DNA of 64,000 nt from Streptomyces sp. TG1A-8 (lineage in GTDB: Bacteria > Actinomycetota > Actinomycetes > Streptomycetales > Streptomycetaceae), in NCBI RefSeq assembly GCF_030499535.1, contig NZ_JASTLB010000001.1, positions 3,410,001 to 3,474,000 on the forward strand, in the 5' to 3' direction. Under the pieces are notes generated by a model. The model was not told the origin of the DNA, did no database searches, and was given only the letters and a program-made list of their open reading frames with translations. Shown here one piece after another: positions 45,798 to 55,200 of the stretch. Every line of letters starts with the position of its first letter. The stretch's first letter is position 1. The position numbers were made by a program, and so were the translations under genes.

Positions 45798-46058
45798 TCA
45801 TTCCGGGAGGTAGTAGGTCTGCCGCAGGAAGGCGGCCATGTCCTCCAGCGCCTGTACGTAGCCCGCCCGGTAGCGCGCGTCCGTGTCGGTGCGCCCGCTC
45901 TCGGCCGTGGCCCACCGGTCCGGCTGCAGGGCGATCCGCAGGTGGTTGCGGTACAGCGCGCCGTGTTCGCCGGCGAGTGCGGTGCGCGCGCGCTCCCCGT
46001 CCCAGTCCTCGAGGGTGCCGGTGTCGAAGTCCAGCAGGTGTTCGTCGGGCTGCTGCAC
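45798..46058 (-). CDS. hypothetical small acidic protein
   Basis: The 86-aa soluble protein from the GTG at 46058 (GAGGAA 4-9 bp upstream) contains DEHLLDFDTGTLEDWDGER, HLRIALQPDRWATAES and RYRAGYVQALEDMAAFLRQT. No family is recognised. A single gene between convergent neighbours. Confidence 0.65.
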   Translation of the reverse strand: MQQPDEHLLDFDTGTLEDWDGERARTALAGEHGALYRNHLRIALQPDRWATAESGRTDTDARYRAGYVQALEDMAAFLRQTYYLPE

Positions 46059-46280
46059 GGTGTTCCTCCTCGGTCGGCTCCCCACGCCCGGCACGCGCCC
46101 TACCGGGCCGTCACCCGCAAGGTCCCGGCGGTGGGGTCGGCGGCCGGGCGGCGGTGCCCGCCGGCGCGGCCGGACCGGCGCGGCAGCGGGGTCGGCGTGG
46201 CGCGGGCGGCCGGGGCGGCGGCCGCGGTACGCCTTCGCCGGCCGGGTCACGGGCGGGACCGGACCACGGGCGGGGCCGGG

Positions 46281-46889
46281 TCAGGGCTCCAGTACGCCGA
46301 CCACGGTGATGTCGACGGCCGTCACCACGAGCCCCAGTTCGAGCCCGGCCGAGCGGAGCACCGACCGGCGCACCTGGCGGACCCGGTAGGGCAGCGGGCG
46401 GTCGAGGGCGGCGGCCACGGTCATGGTCACCCGCACGTCGGTGCCCCCGTCCTCGGGCGTGAGCCGGCAGGTGGCGGCCCTGGCGCCGGGGACCGCGTCC
46501 ACGGCGCGCCGCAGCACCCGCGCCGCGGCGTTCTCGGTGATCCGCCGGCCCCGGTCCGGGCCGGCCGGCGGCAGCAGCCGCCCGAGCCGGACCTCCGCCC
46601 TGACGGCGTCCATGACACGCTCGACGAGGGCGTACGGGCCGGGCGGTTCCTCGGCGCGCAGCCCCCGGGCGGCCGCGTCCACCGCGGCCAGTTCCCCGGC
46701 GGCCGCGCGGCAGTGGGGACAGGAGACCGCGTGCGGGTCCGCGGCCGGCGCCGCGTCCCGCGCCTGTTCCCAGGCGCGGCTGAGCAGACGGCCGCAGGGC
46801 AGCACCTCGTCGCCCTCGAACGGGGGCGCGCAGGCCGCCGGGCCGGTGCGGATCCCGCCGGACCGCGCGTACGGGTCGTCTAGCGCCAT
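46281..46889 (-). CDS. ZAS-motif/Asp23-like protein, probable anti-sigma partner
   Basis: The 202-aa protein has an N-terminal zinc-binding anti-sigma motif H-x3-C-x2-C (HAVSCPHC near residue 48) in a helical context. A C-terminal Asp23/Gls24-like fold follows (ITENAAARVLRRAVDAVPG, VRVTMTVAAALDRPLPYRV, LVVTAVDITVVGV). The start overlaps the upstream ECF sigma gene by 10 bp, so the two are co-translated. The likely role is to hold the sigma factor in check, with the Asp23-like part linking to the divergent envelope-stress operon. That link is inferred. Confidence 0.75.
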   Translation of the reverse strand: MALDDPYARSGGIRTGPAACAPPFEGDEVLPCGRLLSRAWEQARDAAPAADPHAVSCPHCRAAAGELAAVDAAARGLRAEEPPGPYALVERVMDAVRAEVRLGRLLPPAGPDRGRRITENAAARVLRRAVDAVPGARAATCRLTPEDGGTDVRVTMTVAAALDRPLPYRVRQVRRSVLRSAGLELGLVVTAVDITVVGVLEP

Positions 46890-47455
46890 GGGCCCATCGC
46901 CTCCTGGAGGGATCGGCGTGCCCGGAACAGCCTGCCGCGCACCGTCTGCTCGCTGGTCCGCGTCACGTGGGCGATCTCCCGGTAGGGCAGGCCCTGGAGC
47001 TCGCGCAGGATCCAGCAGACCCGCTGCCCGGTGTCCAGTTCGGCGAGCGCGCGGCACAGGGCGGCCGTGGCCGCGTCCCGCTCGGCGCACCGGGCGGGCT
47101 GGCTCCACGCGTCGTCCGTCACCGGTTCGGCGACGGCCTCCAGGGAGAGGGCCGGCGGCCGCCGCCTGCGCAGGGTCAGGCAGCGGTTGACGGTGATGCG
47201 GTACATCCAGGTACGGAACTCCGCGCCGTGCTGGTACTCCGGCAGCCGCCGCCAGGCGCTGACGAAGGCGTCCTGGACGGCGTCCTCGGCGTCCTGGGTG
47301 TTGCCGAGCACGGAACGGGCCAGGGCCAGCAGGGGCCGGCTGTGCCGCTGGACGAGTACGGCGAAGGAGTCCTCGTCCCCCTCGGCCGCCCGTACGGCCA
47401 GCAGGCTGTCCGGCAGGTCGGCCCGCAGGGGCGGGACGGCGAGGCGTTCGGTCAT
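46880..47455 (-). CDS. ECF-type RNA polymerase sigma factor
   Basis: The 191-aa protein has sigma region 2 (FAVLVQRHSRPLLALARSVL, DAEDAVQDAFVSAWRRL, FRTWMYRITVNRCL) and region 4 with an HTH (LPYREIAHVTRTSEQTVRGR). A linker rich in Pro/Ala separates them. It directs transcription of an envelope- or stress-related set, probably including the divergent Asp23 operon. The ATG at 47455 is chosen by domain start. The overlapping downstream gene carries a ZAS anti-sigma motif. Confidence 0.93.
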   Translation of the reverse strand: MTERLAVPPLRADLPDSLLAVRAAEGDEDSFAVLVQRHSRPLLALARSVLGNTQDAEDAVQDAFVSAWRRLPEYQHGAEFRTWMYRITVNRCLTLRRRRPPALSLEAVAEPVTDDAWSQPARCAERDAATAALCRALAELDTGQRVCWILRELQGLPYREIAHVTRTSEQTVRGRLFRARRSLQEAMGPWR

Positions 47456-47505
47456 GGCACTCCCGCACGCGGAGGTTCGGGGCGGACGAGTACCCCTGCA
47501 CGCGT

Positions 47506-47523
47506 GTGTGATGCGCGTCACAC
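47506..47523. promoter_or_regulatory. Crp-like palindrome between sigma and Asp23 operons
   Basis: GTGTGATGCGCGTCACAC contains TGTGA-N6-TCACA, the exact arm sequence recognised by Crp-type regulators. It lies 51 bp before the sigma start and 91 bp before the Asp23 start, so it could affect both. Confidence 0.6.
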
Positions 47524-47613
47524 CGCATACGTGTGAGGAGTGCTGCCGCCCGGGAGTCCAAGCACGCGACGGGCACCACGCAGGTGTCACACCGACCGAT
47601 CGAGGCGACCGCC

Positions 47614-48096
47614 ATGACGGAGAACATCACCAGTGTCGGCGGGGGCAACCGGCCCGACACGGGCGTGAGCGCGCTGAAGGGCCGTACCGGAGCCAACGCT
47701 CCGGCCGAGACCCGGGGGAGGACCGCCATCGCGGACGGCGTGGTGGCCAAGATCGCCGGCATGGCCGCGCGCGAGGTGCCGGGCATCCACAACCTGGGAG
47801 CGGGGATGGCCCGCGCCTTCGGCGCCGTGCGGGAACGCGTCCCCGGCGGCGGCGGGGGCGTCACGCGCGGGGTGAAGGTCGAGGTCGGCGAGCGCCAGGC
47901 CGCCGTGGACCTGGACGTCGTCGTCGAGTACGGCGTCTCCATCGTGGACGTGGCCGGCGGCGTGCGCAGCAACGTGATCAGTGCCGTGGAGCGGATGACG
48001 GGCCTGGAGGTCGTCGAGGTGAACATCACCGTCGACGACGTCCACCTTCCCGACGAGGAGGAGGAGACCCAACCGGACGAGAGCCGCGTGAGGTGA
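47614..48096 (+). CDS. Asp23/Gls24-family envelope stress protein
   Basis: The 160-aa protein contains the Asp23 core: IADGVVAKIAGMAAREVPGI, VKVEVGERQAAVDLDVVVEY, SNVISAVERMTGLEVVEVN and DDVHLP. These proteins accumulate near the membrane under alkaline or envelope stress. The ATG at 47614 gives MTENITSVGGG. It leads a five-gene plus-strand set ending with an AmaP-like anchor. Confidence 0.92.
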   Translation: MTENITSVGGGNRPDTGVSALKGRTGANAPAETRGRTAIADGVVAKIAGMAAREVPGIHNLGAGMARAFGAVRERVPGGGGGVTRGVKVEVGERQAAVDLDVVVEYGVSIVDVAGGVRSNVISAVERMTGLEVVEVNITVDDVHLPDEEEETQPDESRVR

Positions 48097-48171
48097 TCCA
48101 CCACCGCGCCCCGGGCGCGGGCGGGTGGTCAGGCGGACGGCGACGTACGTGGTGAGACGGGTGAGCGCGCG

Positions 48172-48339
48172 ATGAACACAGCGACGACGGGCATGGCGGC
48201 GGGCATGGCCCTGGGCTTCGCCGGCTACTTCGGCGGTTTCTGGGCCTTCCTGCTGGTCCTGGTGCTGGGCGTGGCGGGGCTGGTCGTCGGCCTCGTCCTG
48301 CAGGGCGACCTCGACGTCCGCGGACGGGGGCAGCGGTGA
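48172..48339 (+). CDS. small DUF2273-like membrane protein
   Basis: The 55-aa protein starts MNTATTGMAAGMALGFAGYF and has a strong hydrophobic segment (WAFLLVLVLGVAGLVVGLVL) and a short charged tail. Its position in an Asp23 operon matches DUF2273-type proteins. Its stop overlaps the next start (GTGA). Confidence 0.82.
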   Translation: MNTATTGMAAGMALGFAGYFGGFWAFLLVLVLGVAGLVVGLVLQGDLDVRGRGQR

Positions 48340-48746
48340 CGACCGCCCGGCCCGGCCCGGCCCCCGGCACAGGACCCGGCCCGCCGGCGCCGACCGCCCT
48401 GCCGCCTCCGGCGGAGCGGGGCGCCACCGTCATCCCGGACCGGGTGGTCGCCCGCATCGCCGCCCAGGCCGCGCGCACGGCCCAGTCCCGGCGCGCCGCC
48501 CTGCCGTCCGGCCGGGACGGCGAGGCGGGGCCCGGCGCCTCCGCCGCCGTCCGGGGCGGATCGGTGCGGCTGCACCTGAGCATGGACCTGCCCTACCCCA
48601 CCGACCTCCCCGGGACCTGCGAGCGGATCCGGCGCGATGTCGCCGAGCGGGTGGCCCGGCTGACCGGCCTGGAGGTGGGAGAGGTCACCCTCACCGTCCG
48701 CCGGCTGGTGACCGTCGCCGGCGCGAAGCGGGGGCGGGTCCGGTGA
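48336..48746 (+). CDS. second Asp23-like protein
   Basis: The 136-aa protein has a Pro/Ala-rich start, then ATVIPDRVVARIAAQAARTA and a C-terminal half with VRLHLSMDLPYPTDLPGTCE and RVARLTGLEVGEVTLTVRRL, a divergent Asp23/Gls24 domain. The GTG overlaps the preceding stop, and the GTG/ATG start region of the next gene follows directly. Confidence 0.82.
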   Translation: MTTARPGPAPGTGPGPPAPTALPPPAERGATVIPDRVVARIAAQAARTAQSRRAALPSGRDGEAGPGASAAVRGGSVRLHLSMDLPYPTDLPGTCERIRRDVAERVARLTGLEVGEVTLTVRRLVTVAGAKRGRVR

Positions 48747-48832
48747 ACCAGGCGCGTCCGCCGAGTCCGCTGTCCGGCGCGCCCCCGCGAGGCCCGGGCC
48801 GCCGGGTACGCCACGCAGCAAGGAGCACCGGC

Positions 48833-49567
48833 ATGACATCCGACCCGGACCCTCCCGCCCGCGACCCCGCGCCGTCCGCGCACCGCCCCGCGGTGCCGCT
48901 GACCAAGGGGCCCGGGGAACCGGGGGGACGCGGGCGACCGGGGGAGCCCGGTCCGCCCGAGCGCGACGACACGCCCCCCGCCCCGGACCCGGTGGCGGAC
49001 GGACTCGGCGGGCGGCACCGGTCCCGCCGGCCCTGGTCCGCGCGCCGCCTTCCGGCCGCGCTGACCGCCCTGGTGGTCCTCGTGGCGGCGGGCGCGGCCC
49101 TGGTCGACGTGGTCGCCGTGCGGGCCGGACGCCCGACGGCGGCCTGGCGGCGGCGCCTGACCGGCGAACTGGCCGCCCGCCCGGTGGACAACGTGTGGAT
49201 GCTCACGGGCGCCGCCGTGGCCGCCGCCGTCGGCGTCTGGCTGATCGTCCTGGCCCTCACCCCGGGCCTGCGCCACTGGCTGCCCCTGCGCGTCCCCGCC
49301 GGCCCCGCCGCGCCCCGGCTGCGCGCCTCCCTGGACCGCGACGGCGCCGCCGCCCTGCTGCGCGACGCCGCCATGCGGGTCCCGGGCGTCGGTGCGGCCC
49401 GCGTCCGGGTGCGCCGCCGCCGCGTCACGGCCCGCGCGGACGTCCGCTTCCGCGACCCCCGGCAGGTGAAGGACGACCTCACCGCCGTCCTCGGCGAGGA
49501 ACGCGACCGGCTCGCCCTCGCCCGCCCTCCCCGCGTCGTCGTCCGGGTGCGCCGACGTGGGGACTGA
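48833..49567 (+). CDS. DUF6286-like membrane protein of the Asp23 operon
   Basis: The ~244-aa protein has a disordered Pro/Gly-rich N-terminus, two membrane helices (LPAALTALVVLVAAGAALVD and MLTGAAVAAAVGVWLIVLAL) and a C-terminal alpha-beta domain (LLRDAAMRVPGVGAARVRVR) resembling DUF6286. The ATG at 48833 has AAGGAG 7 bp upstream and is preferred; a GTG at 48743 overlapping the previous stop is the alternative. Confidence 0.78.
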   Translation: MTSDPDPPARDPAPSAHRPAVPLTKGPGEPGGRGRPGEPGPPERDDTPPAPDPVADGLGGRHRSRRPWSARRLPAALTALVVLVAAGAALVDVVAVRAGRPTAAWRRRLTGELAARPVDNVWMLTGAAVAAAVGVWLIVLALTPGLRHWLPLRVPAGPAAPRLRASLDRDGAAALLRDAAMRVPGVGAARVRVRRRRVTARADVRFRDPRQVKDDLTAVLGEERDRLALARPPRVVVRVRRRGD

Positions 49568-49619
49568 CCGCCACGGCCACCGCCGCCACCGCCCGTCCCC
49601 CAGCACCGGAGCCCCCACC

Positions 49620-50225
49620 ATGACGCCGCGATCCGCACTCAACCGCAGTCTGCTGGCCCTCGCCGGGCTGATACTGCTCGGCGGCGGCCTGCTGATCCTC
49701 TTCGCCGGGTTCGACGTCTACCGGCGCCTCGGCGCGACCCCGCCCACCGGATGGCCCCTGCTCGCCCCGGGCGACGTCCTGCTCGGCTCCGCCGACCGGG
49801 CCCGCTGGAGCAGCCGGGGCTGGTGGTGGCCCGTGGCCATCGCCGTCCTCGCCGTCGTCCTCCTGCTCGCCCTGTGGTGGCTGCTCGCCCAACTGCGCCG
49901 GCGCCGCCCCGGCACGCTGCCCGTCGGCGGCACGCCCCCGCAGGAGGGCGTGGAACTGAGCGACCGCGCGCTCGGCGACGCGATCGCCGCCGACGCCGGC
50001 GCCCTGCCGGACGTCCAGGAGGCGGGCGTCCGCATCACCGGCCGGCCCGCCCACCCCCACGCACGCGTCGGACTGACGCTCACTCCCGAGGGATCACCCG
50101 GTGAGGCCCTCGACGCCCTGTGCCGGGGGCCGCTCCTGACGGCCCGCCGGTCCACCGGTTACTCCGACCTGCCCACCGAGGTCCGCCTGCACGTCGCCCG
50201 CCACAAGGCGCACCGCGCGCAGTGA
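49620..50225 (+). CDS. amaP: AmaP-like alkaline-shock membrane anchor
   Basis: The 201-aa protein has two N-terminal membrane helices (LLALAGLILLGGGLLILFAG and WPVAIAVLAVVLLLALWWLL) and a cytoplasmic C-terminal domain with EGVELSDRALGDAIAADAGA, like the AmaP proteins that anchor Asp23 to the membrane. The ATG at 49620 starts at the first helix. It closes the envelope-stress operon. Confidence 0.82.
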   Translation: MTPRSALNRSLLALAGLILLGGGLLILFAGFDVYRRLGATPPTGWPLLAPGDVLLGSADRARWSSRGWWWPVAIAVLAVVLLLALWWLLAQLRRRRPGTLPVGGTPPQEGVELSDRALGDAIAADAGALPDVQEAGVRITGRPAHPHARVGLTLTPEGSPGEALDALCRGPLLTARRSTGYSDLPTEVRLHVARHKAHRAQ

Positions 50226-50582
50226 GGGGACACCGGTCCTTCCCGGCCGGTGGCCGCACGGGCGCGCGGGACGCGGACCGGGGGCCGGGGGCCGGGGGCC
50301 GCCGGGGCCGGGCCCGCCGGAGGCGGACGTGCCGCGATCGGAGCAATGGACCGGATGGCCCGGGCGGCCGGTGCACGCTGCTCTGATCGGTCGGGCCGCG
50401 TCGGGAGTTCGTGTGCATCGTTGTCGTGTGGGGATCCGTCGGGGCGCCGTCCGCCCCGGCCGTCGTGGCGCCACGGGAGCGCGCGGTCGTCCGGTCCGGG
50501 CCGGAGGGCGGTTCCGCGCGGGCGTGTGCGCCGCCCGTGCCGGCACGGCCGCTCCCGCGACGCGCGGTGAAGGCCCCGGCTC
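50226..50582. other. intergenic region with G-rich runs
   Basis: No gene is supported. GGGGGCC units repeat near 50,279-50,300, a possible G-quadruplex-type run. It should contain the phosphatase promoter. Confidence 0.45.
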
Positions 50583-51800
50583 GTGACGGCCGGCGGGCGA
50601 CGGGGAGACGGAGCGGACGCCGACCGGTCGGAGCGGTTCGGTGAGGAGGTCCTGGGGGCCCTGCTGGACCAGGGGCACGAGGTGCCGCCGCACCTGCTCG
50701 GTCGGCTCGTCGCGCGGCAGACGGGCAGGCTCGGCGGCCGCGAGACCTCGCTCCTCTTGCAGGACTACGGCCAGGAATGGCTCGTCCCCCTGCCGGTCGA
50801 CGGGCTGACCGCCGGGGACGCGCAGCCGATCGACGGCTCCGACGCCGGGCGCGCCTTCCGGGAGTCGCGCAGCGTCGAGGTGCCGCGGGCCGACGGTGTG
50901 CGGATCCACCTGCCCCTGCTCGACGGCGGCGACCAGGTGGGCGTCCTGGCCGTCACGCTGGACGACGTCGACGACGACGTCAGGCGGCTGCTGCGCCGGA
51001 TCGCCGTCCTCGTGGCCGACATGCTGGTGACCAAGCACGGCTACACCGATCTGTTCTTCCGGGTCCGGCGCCGGCAGGCGATGAGCGTGGCGGCGGAGAT
51101 CCAGTGGTCGCTGCTGCCGCCGCTGTCGATGACCACGCCCCGCGTCATGCTGGCCGGGGTCCTGGAGCCCGCGTACGACGTGGCCGGCGACAGCTTCGAC
51201 TACGCCCTCAACGACGACGTGCTGCACGTGGCCATGGTCGACGCGATGGGCCACGGGCTGGACGCCGCCACGATGGCCACCGTGGCCATCGGCGCCTACC
51301 GGCACGCCCGACGGATCAGCGTCGGCCTGTCGGAGATCTACACGTTCATGGACCGGGCCGTCGCCGGGCAGTTCGGCCCCGACCACTTCGTGACCGCTCA
51401 GATGATGCGGCTCGACACGGCCACGGGCCGCCTGCAGTGGGTCAACGCCGGGCATCCGGCCCCGCTGCTGGTCCGCGGGCACCGTGTCGTGCGGCGGCTG
51501 CACGGCCCGACGACGCTTCCCGTCGGCTTCGGTGGTCCCGAGCCCCTGATCAGCGAACTGTCCCTGGAACCCGGGGACCGGATCATGTGCTTCACCGACG
51601 GCCTCGTCGAGGAACACGTCCTCGGTGGTGAGGAGTTCGGTGAGGAACAGCTCATCGGGTGGGTGAACGGCATCGAGGGGAGGACGCGGGGGATCCGGGC
51701 GGTGGCCCGTTCCCTCTCCCACACGCTCAAGCAGGCCCGGGGCGGCATCACGACGGACGACGCCACGCTCCTGCTGATCGAGTGGCGCGGCGCCAACTGA
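50583..51800 (+). CDS. SpoIIE/RsbU-type protein phosphatase
   Basis: The 405-aa protein has a GAF-like N-terminal half (SLLLQDYGQEWLVPLPVDG) and a PP2C/SpoIIE domain with AYDVAGDSFDYAL, MVDAMGHGLDAATMA, MCFTDGLVEEHVL and the terminal DDATLLLIEW, so the metal-binding Asp residues are present. It would dephosphorylate an anti-anti-sigma factor. No such partner is adjacent. The GTG at 50583 has only a weak ribosome-binding site. A very stable hairpin follows the stop. Confidence 0.9.
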   Translation: MTAGGRRGDGADADRSERFGEEVLGALLDQGHEVPPHLLGRLVARQTGRLGGRETSLLLQDYGQEWLVPLPVDGLTAGDAQPIDGSDAGRAFRESRSVEVPRADGVRIHLPLLDGGDQVGVLAVTLDDVDDDVRRLLRRIAVLVADMLVTKHGYTDLFFRVRRRQAMSVAAEIQWSLLPPLSMTTPRVMLAGVLEPAYDVAGDSFDYALNDDVLHVAMVDAMGHGLDAATMATVAIGAYRHARRISVGLSEIYTFMDRAVAGQFGPDHFVTAQMMRLDTATGRLQWVNAGHPAPLLVRGHRVVRRLHGPTTLPVGFGGPEPLISELSLEPGDRIMCFTDGLVEEHVLGGEEFGEEQLIGWVNGIEGRTRGIRAVARSLSHTLKQARGGITTDDATLLLIEWRGAN

Positions 51801-51835
51801 CCGGCCCCGCGGCCGACGCGGTACCGTTGTCGTCC

Positions 51836-51891
51836 CGGTCGGTTTTCGGTGTCCGGCCGCGCGATCGCGGCCGGACACCGAAAACCGACCG
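51836..51891. terminator. 26-bp perfect inverted repeat with 4-nt loop
   Basis: The arms (51,836-51,861 and 51,866-51,891) are exactly complementary over 26 bp, around the loop CGAT, with TTTT/AAAA inside the stem. It lies 35 bp after the SpoIIE-type phosphatase stop and 2 bp from a tiny facing ORF. It is probably a bidirectional terminator, but it is unusually long and perfect. Confidence 0.75.
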
Positions 51892-51893
51892 TG

Positions 51894-51983
51894 TCATATG
51901 CCCAGGCCGGGCGCGGCCGCGCTGTTCGCCATCACAAAGTACGCGATGCACGTGAAGGCGAGCATGCTGGAGAAGTACTTCAC
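51894..51983 (-). CDS. 29-aa hydrophobic peptide ORF next to STAND regulator
   Basis: From the GTG at 51983 the frame encodes a peptide starting MKYFSSMLAFTCIAYFVMAN and ending APGLGI. It has a hydrophobic core with one Cys, like a short signal or membrane peptide. GAAGGG lies about 11 bp upstream. Codon use in the frame is less G+C-biased than neighbouring genes. It lies downstream of the SARP-STAND gene on the same strand and its stop abuts a strong hairpin. Function unknown; it could be a signalling or membrane peptide. Confidence 0.45.
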   Translation of the reverse strand: MKYFSSMLAFTCIAYFVMANSAAAPGLGI

Positions 51984-52222
51984 GTCTTTCTTTGCCCTTC
52001 GGTTCGGAGCAGGATTCTGCCCATGTCGGGGCGCAGGCAGAACACGACTCCCGTTGAGCACGGCGCGGTACCTGCGGCGAGATTGATCTTAGCCTTTCGG
52101 GCACGGTTCCAGCACAACAAGTCGATCATGTTAGAACCCGGATCCCCGAACGCGGCCGCAGGGCACTCGTCACCCTCGTCCCCCTGCGTTGGACACCGAC
52201 GCCGGAAGCGGGCGGGCCGGTC

Positions 52223-55200
52223 CTAGCGGGCCGGCCGGCTGGGCGATCCGCGCAGTTCGGCCAGCGCCCGCGCGGCGCGGGCCTCCTCGGCGGGGGCCCC
52301 GATGCGCCTGCTGACGGACAGGCTCTCCTCCAGGTGGGCCACGGCCCGGTCCGTGCGCCCCGTGTCGCGTTCCGCCAGGGCCAGCTCGTACAGCACGTCG
52401 GCCTCCTCACCGGCCGCGTGGATGCGACGGACCACCGCGAGCGCGGCGACCTGGCGGGCCAGGGCCTCCTCGCCGCGACCGGCCGCGCGGTGGGCCCTGC
52501 CGAGCCGGTGGAGGGCGATGGCCTCACCGCGCCGGTCCCCCACCTCCCGCAGGACCGGCAGGACCTGCCCGTACAGGGCGAGGGCCTCCTCGGTCCTGCC
52601 GAGCACGTCCAGGACGCTCGCCAGATTCATCTGGAGCGTGGCCCGGTCCCTCCTGTTGCCCATGCCTTCCGCCATACCGAGCGCCTCCCGGTAGGCGTTT
52701 TCCGCGGCTTCCGGCTCTCCCATTCTCTGACAGAGTTCCGCGATGTTGTTCAATGCGCTGTAGCGGCCCCGCTCGTCACCCAGGTCCGCGAAGTCGGAGA
52801 GCGCCAGCCTGAAACACCGCAATGCCTCGCGGTTCTCCGCCAGGTGGAGATGGGTTATCCCGAGCAGATTCCGACTGCGCGCCGTCTGCAACTTATTATC
52901 CGTTTGCAACAGGAAATCAAGGCAGTGTTTCTGGAGCGACTGCGCCTGCGCGTACTGGCCCGTCTGCCACAGCGGAACGGACAGCCGGTGGACGCATTCG
53001 CTCTCCAGCTCCCAGTCCCCCAGGGAACGCGCGGCCTCCAGGGCCTCGCTCGCCGCCGCGATCGCCTCCGCGTAGCGGGAGCTGTGGGTGTACACGGCGC
53101 TGAGGTCGAGCAGGGCGCGCGCGCCGGCACCGGTGTCACCTGCGGCGTTCCAGTGGGCGACGGCTCTGCGCAGCAGCGGTTCGGCCGTGGCGACGTGTCC
53201 CTCCATGTCGAGGAATCCGGCCAGTACGTGGACCGCCGTCGCCAGCTGGCGTTCGGTGCCGTGCGCCGCGAGCCGGTCCAGCGTGGCCAGGAGATTGGCG
53301 CCCTCGGTGATCAGCCACTGTTCGGCCGCATGTGCGTCGGCGAGTTCCGGACAGGTGCGCAGGGGGTTGCGGGTGCCGGGATCGAGGCGTGCGCGGAAGG
53401 GGTACGCCAGCCGGTCCGCCCGGTCCGCGGCGCGGACGTAATGATCCATCAGGGCGCGTACGGCCTGCCGGGAATCGGCCTCCGAGTCGGGGTCACCGGC
53501 TTCGGCCAGCGAGCGCGCGTAGCCGCGCAGGAGATCGTGCATGGTGAACCGGTACGGGGATATCTCGGTGACGAGGTGATGGGCCAGGAGTTCCTCCAGC
53601 ACGCGCCCCGCCGCGTCGGTGGAGAGGCCGGTGAGGGCCGCCGCCGCACAGGGGTCGAATTCCGTGCCGACATGGAGTCCGAGCCTCCGGAAAACCAGCT
53701 GCTGCTCGGCGTTCAGCGCCCGGTACGACAGTGCGAAGACGCGCGTCATCGCCCTTTCCCCGTCGTGCAGCTGGGCCAGGTGGGCGCCCCGGCCGCGCAG
53801 TTGCCGCAGCAGGTCGGAGGTGGTCCACGAGGGCCGGGCGAGCAGCCGGCTCGCGGCGATCTCGATGGCCAGCGGCAGGTGGCCGCAGATGCGGACGAGC
53901 TCCGCCACATCCGCTTCGTCGGTGCCGTGCCGTGTCCCCAGCCGCCGCGCGAAGAGCGCCCCCGCGTCCTCGGGCGGCAGCACGTCGAGGGAGACCGGCC
54001 GTACGCCGGGCAGACCGGGGAGCCTGCGGCGGCTGGTCACGACGACCGCCGTGGGCGAGGCCCCCGGGAGCAGCGGACGGACCTGTTCGGAGCCGGCCGC
54101 GTCGTCCAGGATCACGAGCATGCGGCGGTCCCGGGCCACCGAGCGCCACAGCGCGACCAGTTCGTCGGTGCCGTGCGGCAGTTCCTTGGCGTCCAGGCCC
54201 AGCAGCCGCAGCAGCTCGGTCAGGGCACGGGCCGGTGGCGTGGCCGCCCGGTCGGGAGCGCCACCGCCCAGGTGCAGGAAGACGCACCCGTCCGGGAAGC
54301 GGTCGCGCAGCCGGTGCGCCAGGTGCACGGCCAGTGCCGTCTTGCCGACGCCGCCCATCCCGTCGATCGCCTCGACGGTGACCACCACGCCCGACGCTCC
54401 CTGGCCCTCGCCGAGCGCCGCGGTGAGCCGCCGCAGCTCCTCGCGCCGCCCGACCCAGGGAACGTCGCGGGGCAGGTTGTCCGGCACCCGGCGCCGGTCC
54501 GGGACCCGGCGCGGTGGCCGGGCGGGCCGCTCCCCCTCGGCGCCGGCGCCCCGCAGCAGGGCCGCCGCCGGGGTCCCCGACAGGATGCCCTGGTGCACGC
54601 GGCGCAGTCCGCGGCCGGCGTCGAGTCCGCTGTCGCGGACGACGCGCTGCCGCGTCCGCTGCAGCAGCCTCGTCGCCTCGGCGGTGCGGTCGCTGCCGTA
54701 CAGGGCGACGGCCAGCCGCTCGGCCAGCGCCTCGTCGACGGGGTGTTCCTCCGCCAGGGGCAGCAGGACGGGCACGGCGTCGGCGAACCTCCCCTCGCGC
54801 AGCAGGATGCCGGTGCGGGTCATCGCGGCGGCGAGACCGGTCTCGCGGACGGTGGCGCGCAGGTGTTCGGGCCAGGAACCGGGGATTCCGGCCAGCGGTT
54901 CTCCGCGCCAGAGCCCGTCCGCCCGGTCCAGCAGGCCGAGGGCCCCCTCCTCGTCGCCGCCGTCCCCGAGGGAGCGGGCCCGCTCGACGCAGCTCGTGTA
55001 GCGGCGCAGGTCCACCCGGTCCGGGTCCACGTGCATCACGTAGGAGTTCGTGCGGCTGATGATCGCGGGCGCGTCGCCCCCCGCGATCCGCAGGCGGGCG
55101 CGGATCCGCGAGACGTGGGCGTGCAGGGCCTCCCTGGCCTTGCCGGGCGGGTGGTCGTCCCAGATGCGGTGGATCAGGGTGTCCACGCTCACGGTGCGGC

